From assembly GCA_021152555.1 (NCBI GenBank), contig JAGKVE010000003.1, positions 1 through 64,000 of the forward strand: DNA of 64,000 nucleotides, given 5' to 3'. Source of the stretch: Bacteroidia bacterium. Its GTDB lineage: Bacteria > Bacteroidota > Bacteroidia > Bacteroidales > Paludibacteraceae. Of this stretch, positions 1-8,903 are shown in pieces. Positions within the stretch are counted from its first letter, which is position 1; each line of letters starts with the position of its first letter. Made by a program: the position numbers and the translations under genes. The notes beneath the pieces are model-generated. The model was not told where the DNA came from. It made no database searches and was given only the letters and a program-made list of their open reading frames with translations.

Positions 1-281
1 CTTTTCCTAAAACTATACACACCCACACGCGTGTGTGAAGAATATAAACGAGGGTGTCAGCCGTCAGCCTGTCAGCCTAATAAGCCGGATGCCATCCGGA
101 CGCAACTACCAAGAAGATAGCCGGAGAGCGAGAGACCAGCGAACAGAACGAAGAAAAGGACGGGACGCAGATGTCCGTAATGCGAACGAGATGCGAACGG
201 TGGAAACGGCTAAACGGAGGGGCGGCGGCATGAGGAATGATGGATTGATGAAAGTAGAAAGTAGAATTATTTGACATTTTA
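1..281. other. Gene-free upstream region with small palindromes
   Basis: I see no convincing gene here; an open frame across it is rich in Arg and has no recognisable domain. The stretch holds a 12-bp palindrome at 24-35 (CACACGCGTGTG), a run of GTCAG units with near-7-bp spacing at 54-78, a small hairpin at 85-99 (CCGGAT/ATCCGG) and two 11-bp direct repeats around 180-201. It looks like a repeat-rich spacer upstream of the tamB promoter. Confidence 0.5.
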
Positions 282-313
282 TTTGCATATGTCAAAAAAA
301 AGCAGTAATTTTG
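282..313 (+). promoter_or_regulatory. Bacteroidota promoter of tamB
   Basis: TTTG at 282-285, a 20-base spacer and TAATTTTG at 306-313. The spacer contains the string CATATGTCAAAAAAAAGCAG, which recurs almost unchanged in other promoters of the window. Transcription should start about 6 bases downstream, leaving a leader of only about 15 bases before the GTG start. Confidence 0.8.
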
Positions 314-333
314 CATCGCAAAATTGCCTGTAA

Positions 334-3300
334 GTGAAACGCTTTTGGTACATAGTAGGTGTGATTGTTGTCAGTCTGCTGCTTTTATGCGGTATGCTGA
401 TTGGCTTGCTTATGTCTGACAAGGTGGAGAATAAAGTGCTGCAGATTGTCACCTCGCAGTTCGCCTCCAAACTCGGTACTGAAGTGCGGGTCGGAAAAAT
501 GCAGTACCATTTCCCTGCGCGCCTTGCGCTCAAAGACATTTACGTAGAGGATCAACAGCAAGATACACTCTTGTATGCAGGCGAGTTATACGCCCATTTC
601 AGCCCGCTCGCCCTGCGGCACGACGAAATCAAATTCTCCCATGTACGCCTCTCCGATGTGGTCGCAAAAGTCTATCGTGTTGATAGTACACAGTGGAATT
701 ACCAATTCCTTGTAGATGCCTTCAAAACGGATGAGAAGAAAGAAAAGAGTCCGTTGCAAAGCCTTATCTCGGTGCGCGATGTGCAGTTTGAGAATATACG
801 TCTGGATTATGAGGATTACTCTGCGCAGATAGCACACGCTACAATGGATTTGCATCGTCTGAGCGAAAAGTCCATTGATGCCGAAGTCCGTGAATTGGCA
901 GCGCAGCTTGCGGACAAAGAGTCAAACGCCCCGTTCGTCTTGGAGGATTTGAAAGCGCGAGTTATTTTGACGGATACCATGCTGAGTGTTCCGACGCTTA
1001 AGGCGCAGTTACCGAACTCTAAAGCCGACCTGAGTGGTATGCACGTACGTTTCCCTGCCGGCGATACTCTTTATCTCAGCAGGTCTGCGCACGAGATATC
1101 ATTCGTACTGGCCATTCGCGAGGCGGAACTGGTACCCGCTGACATCGCGTTCTTTGTCCCGCAAATCAGCCATCTCAAACGTCCTGTTACTCTCAAGGGT
1201 GGATTGAACGGAACGCTTGACTCGCTCGCATTCACTGATCTCGCACTCCATTATGATAGCCGCTCCGTGCTCAAAGGAGACATTAGTGCTGTTGGATTGC
1301 CTGATTTGGAGAAGTCTTATATCCGGGCGAATCTGGTGGATGTACATACCAACGCGCCGCGCTTGCAGGATTTCCTCTCGCAACTGCAAGGACGCCCTGT
1401 CAGGCTTCCTAAAGAACTGCATCGTTTAGGCGATATTCACTACCGCGGCCTTGCGGAGGGCTACCTGCATGATATAACCTTGCATGGCGCGTTCCGTACT
1501 GCCTTGGGCGCGATTACTACCGATGGCTCTTTTAAGAGTGATTCCCTATTCAAACGTATGGATTTTGACGCGCAAGTGGCGGGGCGCAAATTTAGAGTCG
1601 GCACAATGCTTGACCTTGCTCAGATGGGCTCTGTCTCGTTGGACGTAAAGGCGAAAGGTCTCATCGATTCACTCGGCGTGCGTGGAGATGTACACGCCAA
1701 GGTGCGCCATATAGAGTATAACGGCTATACGTACAGCGATTTGCGTTTGGACGGACGGTATGAACCACAACTATACAAAGGTCAATGTCAGATTCACGAC
1801 CCGCACTTGGACATGTCTTTTAATGGAATTGTCAACCTCAGGGAGCGTGATCCGGAGATTAACTGTAACCTGCGTTGCCGTCATTTTGACTCCTCTCCAT
1901 TGGGCATTGCGGCGATAGGCAGTAACCTGCGTACGCGGTTTAACATAGAGGTGGATATGAACGGTGTAGAGCCCGATCGAATGAGTGGCTACATGGTACT
2001 CGATTCGCTCTTCCTGGCGACTTCCCGTGATTCGGTTCTCATGCGTCAAATGACGTTATTGGCATCGGCTGCGCCAAATGGAAAAAAGTCCATCTCCCTC
2101 AGAACGGATTACCTCAAAGCGCAGTCAGAAGGTTATTTCCGTTATCAGGATATAGTGCCTTCTGCACAAGCATTGTTACATCATTATTTGCCGGCGGCTG
2201 TCAATGCCCCGAAACATACATGGCAGCCGGTAACGGTCAAGGTAACGGCAGAGGGAGAAAGACTGCGTGATGTGCAGCGGTTGTTTGTCGCGCCGATAAC
2301 CTTGAGTGACCATCCTACTTTGCGGGCAAGGATGTCCGTGGAGGAAGATAAAGAGCCGTTTGTTGATGTGCGCTTTACGGCACCGGGGATCCGTGTCGCA
2401 AACACACCGATACACGACTTGATGGTAACACTCAATACGGTTGATACACTCCGGCATGAAGGTGCTTCAGGTTCGGGACTCGCACTCTCTGTCTCGGCTG
2501 AAGCCATGCAAATGAAAACGGTATTCTCCACACTCGCCTTCAAAGATACCCTTCTTACACACCTGACCTTACGTCAGCAATCTCAATTGAACGAATTGCT
2601 GCCTGAAGGATGGGAAAAACTCTCACCACGCGAACTGCAGCACGCATTGAGTAATGACTTGACGGCGCGTGAGCGGCAACGTGCGTTAGTTTCTGCACAA
2701 AGAGCAGGTAACTATGGAGGGGATATTCAGGCAATCACCCATTTCACACGGTATAGTGGACGCCCGTTGATTGATGTACATTTCCAACCGGGAATGTTAT
2801 TGTTACGCGATTCAATATATACGCTTGGTGAGAGCCGGTTGACTTACTGTGCCGCCGATACCACACTCCAGGTTGACCGCTTCTCCTTCAAAGGCGCCGG
2901 GCAGCATATACGCGCTAACGGACTTGCCTCGCGGCATGCTAAAGATACGCTCTCTGTTGATCTGCAAAAAATAGATGCTTCATATGTGGTGCCATTCTTC
3001 TTGCCGGTACAAACAATTATGTTTAACGGCTTACTGACTGGCGAAGCGGACATTACTTCTGTTTTCAGGAGACCTAAAATAGAAACACAGATACATGTGG
3101 ACTCAATGGGATTGAACAACTGCTATTTTGGTGATGCGGAGGTCGATTTGCATATTACGGACTCGCTTGCTTTCCATGCGGATGTCAATCGTCCGGATAG
3201 GAAAGTGGTGGATTTGAATGGCAAGGCGCTCTTTGATGGCTCGGGGCGCTGGGAATTGGATATGCAAGCGAACGAAGTGCCATTACAGTTTATCAACCAC

Positions 3301-4878
3301 TGGACCTCTACCGTACTGCATGATTTGGATGGTTCGGGAACGGGACGTGTCGTTGTCGGAGGGCGTAACGGGTTCGTATATGTCCTTTCGCGTTGTGCGG
3401 CTAAAGACGCTTCGCTCACTCTCCCTTGGACGGCCTGCCGCTATACAATCCCGCATGATACGATTATAATGGATACTACGGCTATTCTCTTCCCACATGT
3501 GCATCTCGTGGATCAGGAGGGAAACAAAGTGGAAGTGAACGGAGGGGTTTATCATGAGCAGTTCCATAGTTTTGCACTCGACTTGCATGTTGATGCGCAT
3601 AATGCTATCGTGTTTGACAATAACCGGAAGGGAGACATGATCCAAGGTAAAGTGTACGCCAACGGACATGTTGATGTGACGGGAAATGATGACGATATTC
3701 TTGTCGTTGCGAACGCCATTACTGCTAAGGATAGTCATTTCCGGCTTAGTCTGGATAATGTCTCATCTGCGTATCAATCTAACTTTATCCATTTTGTAAC
3801 AAAAGAAGAGCAGGAAGAGATTACGAAAGAGAAAGAGGAAACAGATCTGGATAATATTGATATAGATGTATCTGAACGTGTTGATAGTACGGTTATTAGA
3901 CACGGTAAATGTCTTGTCAAACTGAATATTGAAATCAACCCGCAGCTATTGTTCCAACTCGTTCTGGGGGAGAGTAATGGAGATATGATTCAAGGGCGCG
4001 GAAACGGAGCTTTGCAGCTCGCTTATGAAACAGAATCGAGCGATGTGTCCTTGTTCGGCTCATATGAATTGGACGAAGGTACACTTTCTTACACTGTCGC
4101 TAATGTGATTCGTAAGAACTTCACGGTAGGAGAAGGCTCGACAATCAATTTCTCAGGGGATCCTTCTAATCCGCAGTTGGACGTTACTGCCAAATACCGC
4201 GTGACGGCTAATGTGAGGGACTTGTTCGGAGACGAGGCTAATCAATTGGCAACTACGCGCAGTAACATTCCTGTGCTGACATGCCTCCATATGACTGGAC
4301 CTCTGAGCAGCCCGATTCTTTCATTCTCCCTTGAGTTCCCGCTCTCCGACCAGGCAATTCAACAGCAGGTAAAACAAGTCATTAATACTGACGAAATGTT
4401 GATGAGACAGGTCATTTATTTGCTTGTCTTTGGAAGGTTCTTCACACCGGATTATATGAATAATTCGACTTATGTAACGCTCAACTCCACCTATTCGCTC
4501 CTTTCGTCAACTGTAACCAGCCAGATTAACGCATGGCTGTCCAAACTGACAGATATGGTAACGCTCGGAGTCGCAATCCGTACCGATGGTACAGACGCCT
4601 CGGCAAGTCAGGAATATGAAGCACAGTTCCAGTTACATCCGGTTGACAGATTGGTTATTAACGGAAATGTAGGCTATCGCTACAATGATATTTCCAACCA
4701 GCCTTTCTTCGGGGATCTGGATGTCGAAGTATTGTTGACGGAGGATGGGCAATTACGGCTCAAAGGATTTACTCACACTGTCGATAAATATTCACTCCGC
4801 CAGGCCTCTACAATTCAAGGATTCGGCTTCCTTTGGAAGAAAGATTTCAATTGGCCGAACCGCAAAAAGAAGAAATAA
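334..4878 (+). CDS. tamB: TamB-like translocation/assembly module (DUF490)
   Basis: A 1514-residue protein with one N-terminal membrane anchor (about residues 5-30), a very long beta-rich AsmA/TamB-like body and a C-terminal DUF490-type domain (about 1150-1510). TamB proteins span the periplasm and help deliver lipids or outer-membrane proteins. Length and layout match Bacteroidota TamB. The start is GTG at 334, since it directly precedes the anchor and follows the promoter by about 20 bases; no ATG fits. The gene stands alone and ends at a strong hairpin terminator. The family assignment is firm, the exact cargo unknown. Confidence 0.88.
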   Translation: MKRFWYIVGVIVVSLLLLCGMLIGLLMSDKVENKVLQIVTSQFASKLGTEVRVGKMQYHFPARLALKDIYVEDQQQDTLLYAGELYAHFSPLALRHDEIKFSHVRLSDVVAKVYRVDSTQWNYQFLVDAFKTDEKKEKSPLQSLISVRDVQFENIRLDYEDYSAQIAHATMDLHRLSEKSIDAEVRELAAQLADKESNAPFVLEDLKARVILTDTMLSVPTLKAQLPNSKADLSGMHVRFPAGDTLYLSRSAHEISFVLAIREAELVPADIAFFVPQISHLKRPVTLKGGLNGTLDSLAFTDLALHYDSRSVLKGDISAVGLPDLEKSYIRANLVDVHTNAPRLQDFLSQLQGRPVRLPKELHRLGDIHYRGLAEGYLHDITLHGAFRTALGAITTDGSFKSDSLFKRMDFDAQVAGRKFRVGTMLDLAQMGSVSLDVKAKGLIDSLGVRGDVHAKVRHIEYNGYTYSDLRLDGRYEPQLYKGQCQIHDPHLDMSFNGIVNLRERDPEINCNLRCRHFDSSPLGIAAIGSNLRTRFNIEVDMNGVEPDRMSGYMVLDSLFLATSRDSVLMRQMTLLASAAPNGKKSISLRTDYLKAQSEGYFRYQDIVPSAQALLHHYLPAAVNAPKHTWQPVTVKVTAEGERLRDVQRLFVAPITLSDHPTLRARMSVEEDKEPFVDVRFTAPGIRVANTPIHDLMVTLNTVDTLRHEGASGSGLALSVSAEAMQMKTVFSTLAFKDTLLTHLTLRQQSQLNELLPEGWEKLSPRELQHALSNDLTARERQRALVSAQRAGNYGGDIQAITHFTRYSGRPLIDVHFQPGMLLLRDSIYTLGESRLTYCAADTTLQVDRFSFKGAGQHIRANGLASRHAKDTLSVDLQKIDASYVVPFFLPVQTIMFNGLLTGEADITSVFRRPKIETQIHVDSMGLNNCYFGDAEVDLHITDSLAFHADVNRPDRKVVDLNGKALFDGSGRWELDMQANEVPLQFINHWTSTVLHDLDGSGTGRVVVGGRNGFVYVLSRCAAKDASLTLPWTACRYTIPHDTIIMDTTAILFPHVHLVDQEGNKVEVNGGVYHEQFHSFALDLHVDAHNAIVFDNNRKGDMIQGKVYANGHVDVTGNDDDILVVANAITAKDSHFRLSLDNVSSAYQSNFIHFVTKEEQEEITKEKEETDLDNIDIDVSERVDSTVIRHGKCLVKLNIEINPQLLFQLVLGESNGDMIQGRGNGALQLAYETESSDVSLFGSYELDEGTLSYTVANVIRKNFTVGEGSTINFSGDPSNPQLDVTAKYRVTANVRDLFGDEANQLATTRSNIPVLTCLHMTGPLSSPILSFSLEFPLSDQAIQQQVKQVINTDEMLMRQVIYLLVFGRFFTPDYMNNSTYVTLNSTYSLLSSTVTSQINAWLSKLTDMVTLGVAIRTDGTDASASQEYEAQFQLHPVDRLVINGNVGYRYNDISNQPFFGDLDVEVLLTEDGQLRLKGFTHTVDKYSLRQASTIQGFGFLWKKDFNWPNRKKKK

Positions 4879-4886
4879 ACATACTA

Positions 4887-4922
4887 AAAAAATAACGTCC
4901 TCTCACGGGGACGTTATTTTTT
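4887..4922 (+). terminator. Bidirectional terminator between tamB and pnp
   Basis: A 14-bp stem (AAAAAATAACGTCC with GGACGTTATTTTTT) closes an 8-base loop. The A and T tracts on the two sides let it work for tamB on the plus strand and for pnp on the minus strand, which converge here. Confidence 0.9.
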
Positions 4923-4971
4923 TTATGGCATCTCTGCAAATTTTTCATTTGAGAAGAGAGCGAACCGGTGA

Positions 4972-7248
4972 TTAGTGTGCATCAGAGGAATTTGGGCGCG
5001 AAGGACGCGGACCACGGCGTTCAGGGCGCGGACCTCTGTCCAGACGTGCGCCGTCACGGTCTCCACGTGGAGCGCGTGCAGGTCTTTCCGGCTCTACGTA
5101 GTCTGCCGGTTTCTCTTTCAGCGCACGGGCACTCAGGCGGAACTTACCGGTCTTCGGGTCAATCTCCAGCAGTTTGATGCGGATATGGTCGCCTTCTTGG
5201 ATTCCGGTCTCTTCCATTGTCTCGTAGCGTTTCCAGTCAATCTCGCTGATGTGAAGCAAACCTTCTTTGCCCGGCATGAACTCAACGAAGCAGCCGTATG
5301 GCATAAGTGATTTGACAACAGAATCGTATACTTCGCCTACTTCAGGAAGGGCTACAATCGCTTTGATCTTTGCAATCGCTGCGGCCATTGCTTCGCCGTT
5401 GTTTGAGGCTACCTCTACTTTGCCGCCTTGCTCGTCTTCGTCAATAGAAATGACAGCACCGGTCTCGGCTTGAATACCTTGAATAATCTTTCCGCCCGGG
5501 CCAATGACAGCACCAATCATATCCTTCGGGATATAGAACGAAGTGATACGCGGAGCGTGAGGCTTGAGGTCGGCACGCGGAGCCGGCATGCACTCTAAGA
5601 TCTTACCGAGAATATACATACGTGCCTCGTGTGCTTGTGCGAGCGCGTTCTCAAGAATCTCATAACTCAGGCCATCTACCTTGATATCCATCTGGCACGC
5701 TGTCAGACCATCCTTGGTGCCCGTAGTCTTGAAGTCCATATCACCAAGGTGATCCTCGTCGCCGAGAATATCACTCAGGATTGCGTAATTCTTACCTTGA
5801 TTTTCTGAGATAAGTCCCATTGCAATACCGCTGACCGGTTTCTTCATCGGGACACCGGCGTCCATAAGTGCAAGTGTTCCTGCGCAGACTGTGGCCATAG
5901 AGCTGGAGCCGTTCGATTCCAGAATATCACTTACTACGCGTACTGTGTAAGGGAAATCTTCAGGAATCATATTCTTCAGCGCGCGGCAAGCAAGGTTACC
6001 GTGACCGATCTCGCGGCGGCCAACACCACGCTGTGCCTTTGCCTCACCGGTAGAGAATGGTGGGAAGTTATAGTGCAGCAGGAATTTGTCTGTACCTTGA
6101 ATAAGTGCCTCGTCAACAATCTTCTCATCGCGGCTGGTTCCGAGTGTAACGGTAGAGAGAGATTGGGTCTCGCCGCGGGTGAAGATACTACTTCCGTGAG
6201 GGCCGGGCAGGTAACCTACCTCGCACCAGATAGGACGGATCTCCGTAGTCTTACGGCCGTCCAGACGCTTGCCCTCGTCTAATACTGCGCGGCGCATAGC
6301 TTCTTTCTCTACGTCATGATAGTAACGGTCAACAAGCGCAGCGATCTCATCAATCTCAACGCCTAACGCCTCTGCGCGTGCAGCCATATACTCTGCTTTC
6401 TCAGCCTTGAAGTCCTCGCGGATCTGCGTGAACATCTCCTCGCGGTGATGTTTGTCGGTGTCCGCACTCGTAGCCTGAGCATAAGCACGAGCATAACTGA
6501 AGTCATGAACAGCTTGCTTCAACTCCTCGTCATTCACCTCGTGGCAGTACTCACGTTTCGTCTCCTTGCCATAAGCCTTCATCATCTCGTTGATAGCCAA
6601 GCACTGCGGTTTGATAGCCTCGTGCGCAGCTTTGATAGCCTCTAACATCACGCTCTCCGGCACTTCTTTCATTTCGCCTTCTACCATCATGATGTTGTCA
6701 TAAGTAGCAGCTACCATCAATTCGAGGTCAGCGTGCTCACATTGCTCGAATGTCGGGTTGATGACCATTTTGCCATCTACGCGTGCAACGCGCACTTCGC
6801 TTACCGGACCTTCGAAAGGAATGTCCGAGCATGCCAATGCTGCACCGGCGGCTAGGCCGGCAATCGACTCCGGCATATCAATGCCGTCTGCCGAATACAT
6901 CGTTACGTTTACAAAAGTCTCCGCATGATAGTTGCTCGGGAAGAGCGGGCGGAGGGCACGGTCAATCAGTCGTGCAATCAAAATCTCATAATCGGAAGCC
7001 TTGCCTTCGCGGCGAGTAAAACCTCCGGGGAAACGTCCTGCAGACGCAAATTTCTCCTTGTACTCAACGGTCAAGGGCATAAAATCGGTACCGGGCACCG
7101 CATCCTTTGCGGAGCAGACGGTAGCCAGAATCATTGTGTTGCCCAGAGTGGCCATTACAGCGCCGTCAGCCTGCTTGGCCAACTTGCCGGTTTCGAGTGT
7201 GATAACTCGACCATCCGGCAGAGCAATCTCTTTTTTTACAATATTCAT
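4972..7248 (-). CDS. pnp: Polyribonucleotide nucleotidyltransferase (PNPase)
   Basis: A 758-residue 3'-5' phosphorolytic exoribonuclease. Two RNase PH domains (the second with the FSTGEAKAQRG and GHGNLACRAL blocks) are followed by a KH domain with the IGPGGKIIQGI loop (about 565-625), an S1 domain (GEVYDSVVKSLMPYGCFVEF, about 635-705) and a 50-residue Arg/Gly/Pro-rich tail that probably binds RNA. It is slightly longer than E. coli PNPase because of this tail. It lies 47 bases downstream of trxB with no promoter seen between them, so it is probably the last gene of the ftsK-lolA-trxB-pnp unit. Confidence 0.97.
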   Translation of the reverse strand: MNIVKKEIALPDGRVITLETGKLAKQADGAVMATLGNTMILATVCSAKDAVPGTDFMPLTVEYKEKFASAGRFPGGFTRREGKASDYEILIARLIDRALRPLFPSNYHAETFVNVTMYSADGIDMPESIAGLAAGAALACSDIPFEGPVSEVRVARVDGKMVINPTFEQCEHADLELMVAATYDNIMMVEGEMKEVPESVMLEAIKAAHEAIKPQCLAINEMMKAYGKETKREYCHEVNDEELKQAVHDFSYARAYAQATSADTDKHHREEMFTQIREDFKAEKAEYMAARAEALGVEIDEIAALVDRYYHDVEKEAMRRAVLDEGKRLDGRKTTEIRPIWCEVGYLPGPHGSSIFTRGETQSLSTVTLGTSRDEKIVDEALIQGTDKFLLHYNFPPFSTGEAKAQRGVGRREIGHGNLACRALKNMIPEDFPYTVRVVSDILESNGSSSMATVCAGTLALMDAGVPMKKPVSGIAMGLISENQGKNYAILSDILGDEDHLGDMDFKTTGTKDGLTACQMDIKVDGLSYEILENALAQAHEARMYILGKILECMPAPRADLKPHAPRITSFYIPKDMIGAVIGPGGKIIQGIQAETGAVISIDEDEQGGKVEVASNNGEAMAAAIAKIKAIVALPEVGEVYDSVVKSLMPYGCFVEFMPGKEGLLHISEIDWKRYETMEETGIQEGDHIRIKLLEIDPKTGKFRLSARALKEKPADYVEPERPARAPRGDRDGARLDRGPRPERRGPRPSRPNSSDAH

Positions 7249-7295
7249 CTTTTTTCGTCATTTGTGGTCGCCGTTTGCGACCGGTTAAAATTTAT

Positions 7296-8240
7296 TTATA
7301 GAGTTTTAATGTATTTGTCTGCTTCAATTGCCGCCTTTGCTCCGGAACCTGCAGCCACTATCGCTTGACGGTAATGAGGATCTGCGCAATCGCCTGCCGC
7401 AAAAACGCCGGGAACATTGGTCCGGGGACTGTCGCCGTCAACGATAATATACCCTTCAGCATCGCGGTTCACATAGTCTTTGAATAGTTCGGTATTCGGA
7501 TGATGACCGATGGCAAGGAAGAAACCGTCGATTGCAATATGCTTCGTTGCCTCATCCGGTTCGCCTTTGCGGTACACCAGATCGGCTCCTTGCACCTTGC
7601 CCTCGCCCGTCAGCTGAACGGTATTATGCTCGAAGAGGACTTCTATCTTCGGGTTGTTGAGTACGCGTTGTTGCATGATCTCCGAGGCACGTAGGTATGG
7701 CTTGCGCACAATCATATAGACCTTTTCGCAGAGCCCTGCAAGGTAGTTTGCTTCTTCGCACGCCGTGTCGCCGCCACCGACTACGGCAACTGTTTTCTTG
7801 CGGTAGAAGAACCCGTCGCAGGTCGCGCAGGCACTCACTCCGCGTCCGCGGTAGGTTCGCTCACTCTCAATACCTAAATATTTGGCACTCGCGCCGGTTG
7901 CTATAATCACTGTATCCGCCTCATATTCCTCTGTGTCTTCCACCCATACTTTATGAGGACTGACAGCAGACGGCTGACGGCTGAACTCCACTTTTGTCAC
8001 TACACCCGATACAAACTGTGTCCCGAAACGCTCGGCCTGGCGCCGCATGTCATCCATCATCTGGAAAGGTTCTACTCCCTCCGGATAACCCGGAAAATTC
8101 TCCACCTCGGTAGTGGTGGTCAGTTGGCCGCCGAGTTGCGGACCCTCAATCAATATCGGTGAGAGATTTGCACGACTCGCATATATAGCTGCTGTATATC
8201 CCGCCGGACCACTGCCGATAATCAAACATTTAACTTTCAT
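7296..8240 (-). CDS. trxB: Thioredoxin-disulfide reductase
   Basis: A 314-residue flavoprotein that passes electrons from NADPH to thioredoxin. It has the FAD-binding GSGPAGYTAAIYASR motif at the N-terminus, the redox pair CATC near residue 137, an NADPH-binding GGGDTACEEA motif and the C-terminal FAD motif GVFAAGDCADP. The start codon overlaps the lolA-like stop by four bases (ATGA), indicating translational coupling. A short insert (SRQPSAVSPHKVW) near residue 90 is encoded by a 7-bp repeat run at 7960-7987 and looks like an in-frame repeat insertion in a surface loop. Confidence 0.97.
   Translation of the reverse strand: MKVKCLIIGSGPAGYTAAIYASRANLSPILIEGPQLGGQLTTTTEVENFPGYPEGVEPFQMMDDMRRQAERFGTQFVSGVVTKVEFSRQPSAVSPHKVWVEDTEEYEADTVIIATGASAKYLGIESERTYRGRGVSACATCDGFFYRKKTVAVVGGGDTACEEANYLAGLCEKVYMIVRKPYLRASEIMQQRVLNNPKIEVLFEHNTVQLTGEGKVQGADLVYRKGEPDEATKHIAIDGFFLAIGHHPNTELFKDYVNRDAEGYIIVDGDSPRTNVPGVFAAGDCADPHYRQAIVAAGSGAKAAIEADKYIKTL
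7960..7987. repeat. In-frame heptad repeats inside trxB
   Basis: Four 7-bp units (CTGACAG, CAGACGG, CTGACGG, CTGAACT) lie within the trxB coding sequence and encode part of a loop. They belong to the heptad repeat family seen throughout the window. Confidence 0.6.
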
Positions 8241-8827
8241 ATTCGCATGTCATTAATATACGTGTTTTTCTCAGGTTTTATCGTATAAAACTCTGAGTTT
8301 TTCATCTTTTGACTTTCTACTTTTTGCTCTACATACTTCGGTTCTTTCATTTTCAAAGTAGAAGTCTTTTTCCCCTCTTTTATTTCTACCTGTAGCGGCA
8401 TCAAGTCTGCGGTCCGCACGCGCAGCGTGAAGCGGTTTATTCCTATGCTTTGGTCTTTCGGAGTGAGTGTGATGAGGGTTTGCTTGCCGTCCGTCATCGC
8501 ACGCTCGGTAATGTTACAAACGCCCACTAACGCCTTGGCGTATAGAAAAGGATTTGCCTCAACCAGTTCCTGTTGTGTCGGGTTGGAAAGCGTCAACTCA
8601 TCTGTTTCCGCAGAATACATGTACATCGTTTTGCCGTCATACGCAGCCTCGATATTGAACATGGTCAGCAGGAACTTGTCTCCGCTCATCGTTATAGTGC
8701 CCGGATAGTTCATGGGAGCATTCACCTCTTCTGCCACCGTCACGGTGAAACCCGATTGCAGCGTCTTTTCCTCCAAGTTCGCCAGAAAAGACGAAAGGAC
8801 TGTTAATATCGTTAGTAACATTTGCAT
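8237..8827 (-). CDS. LolA-like outer-membrane lipoprotein carrier
   Basis: A 196-residue protein with an N-terminal hydrophobic segment (MQMLLTILTVLSSFLA), probably a signal peptide, and a LolA/LppX beta-sheet fold pattern (MNYPGTITMSGDKFLL, then DGKTMYMYSAETDELTL and GINRFTLRV). LolA-type chaperones carry lipoproteins across the periplasm. A LolA-like gene beside ftsK is a common Bacteroidota arrangement. It lies 76 bases downstream of ftsK and overlaps trxB by four bases. The family assignment rests on pattern and context; sequence identity within this family is usually low. Confidence 0.75.
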   Translation of the reverse strand: MQMLLTILTVLSSFLANLEEKTLQSGFTVTVAEEVNAPMNYPGTITMSGDKFLLTMFNIEAAYDGKTMYMYSAETDELTLSNPTQQELVEANPFLYAKALVGVCNITERAMTDGKQTLITLTPKDQSIGINRFTLRVRTADLMPLQVEIKEGKKTSTLKMKEPKYVEQKVESQKMKNSEFYTIKPEKNTYINDMRI

Positions 8828-8903
8828 AGTACTTTTCTCCTTTTTCCCCCGTAATACTCTCTGTCCGATTCTCTCTCGTTAGTGTCTCGCCAGTCTGATT
8901 TGG

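Noticed and set aside
35..274. Open frame of 79 codons upstream of tamB
   Set aside because: Composition is Arg-rich and random-looking, it covers palindromes and short repeats, and has no promoter or domain.
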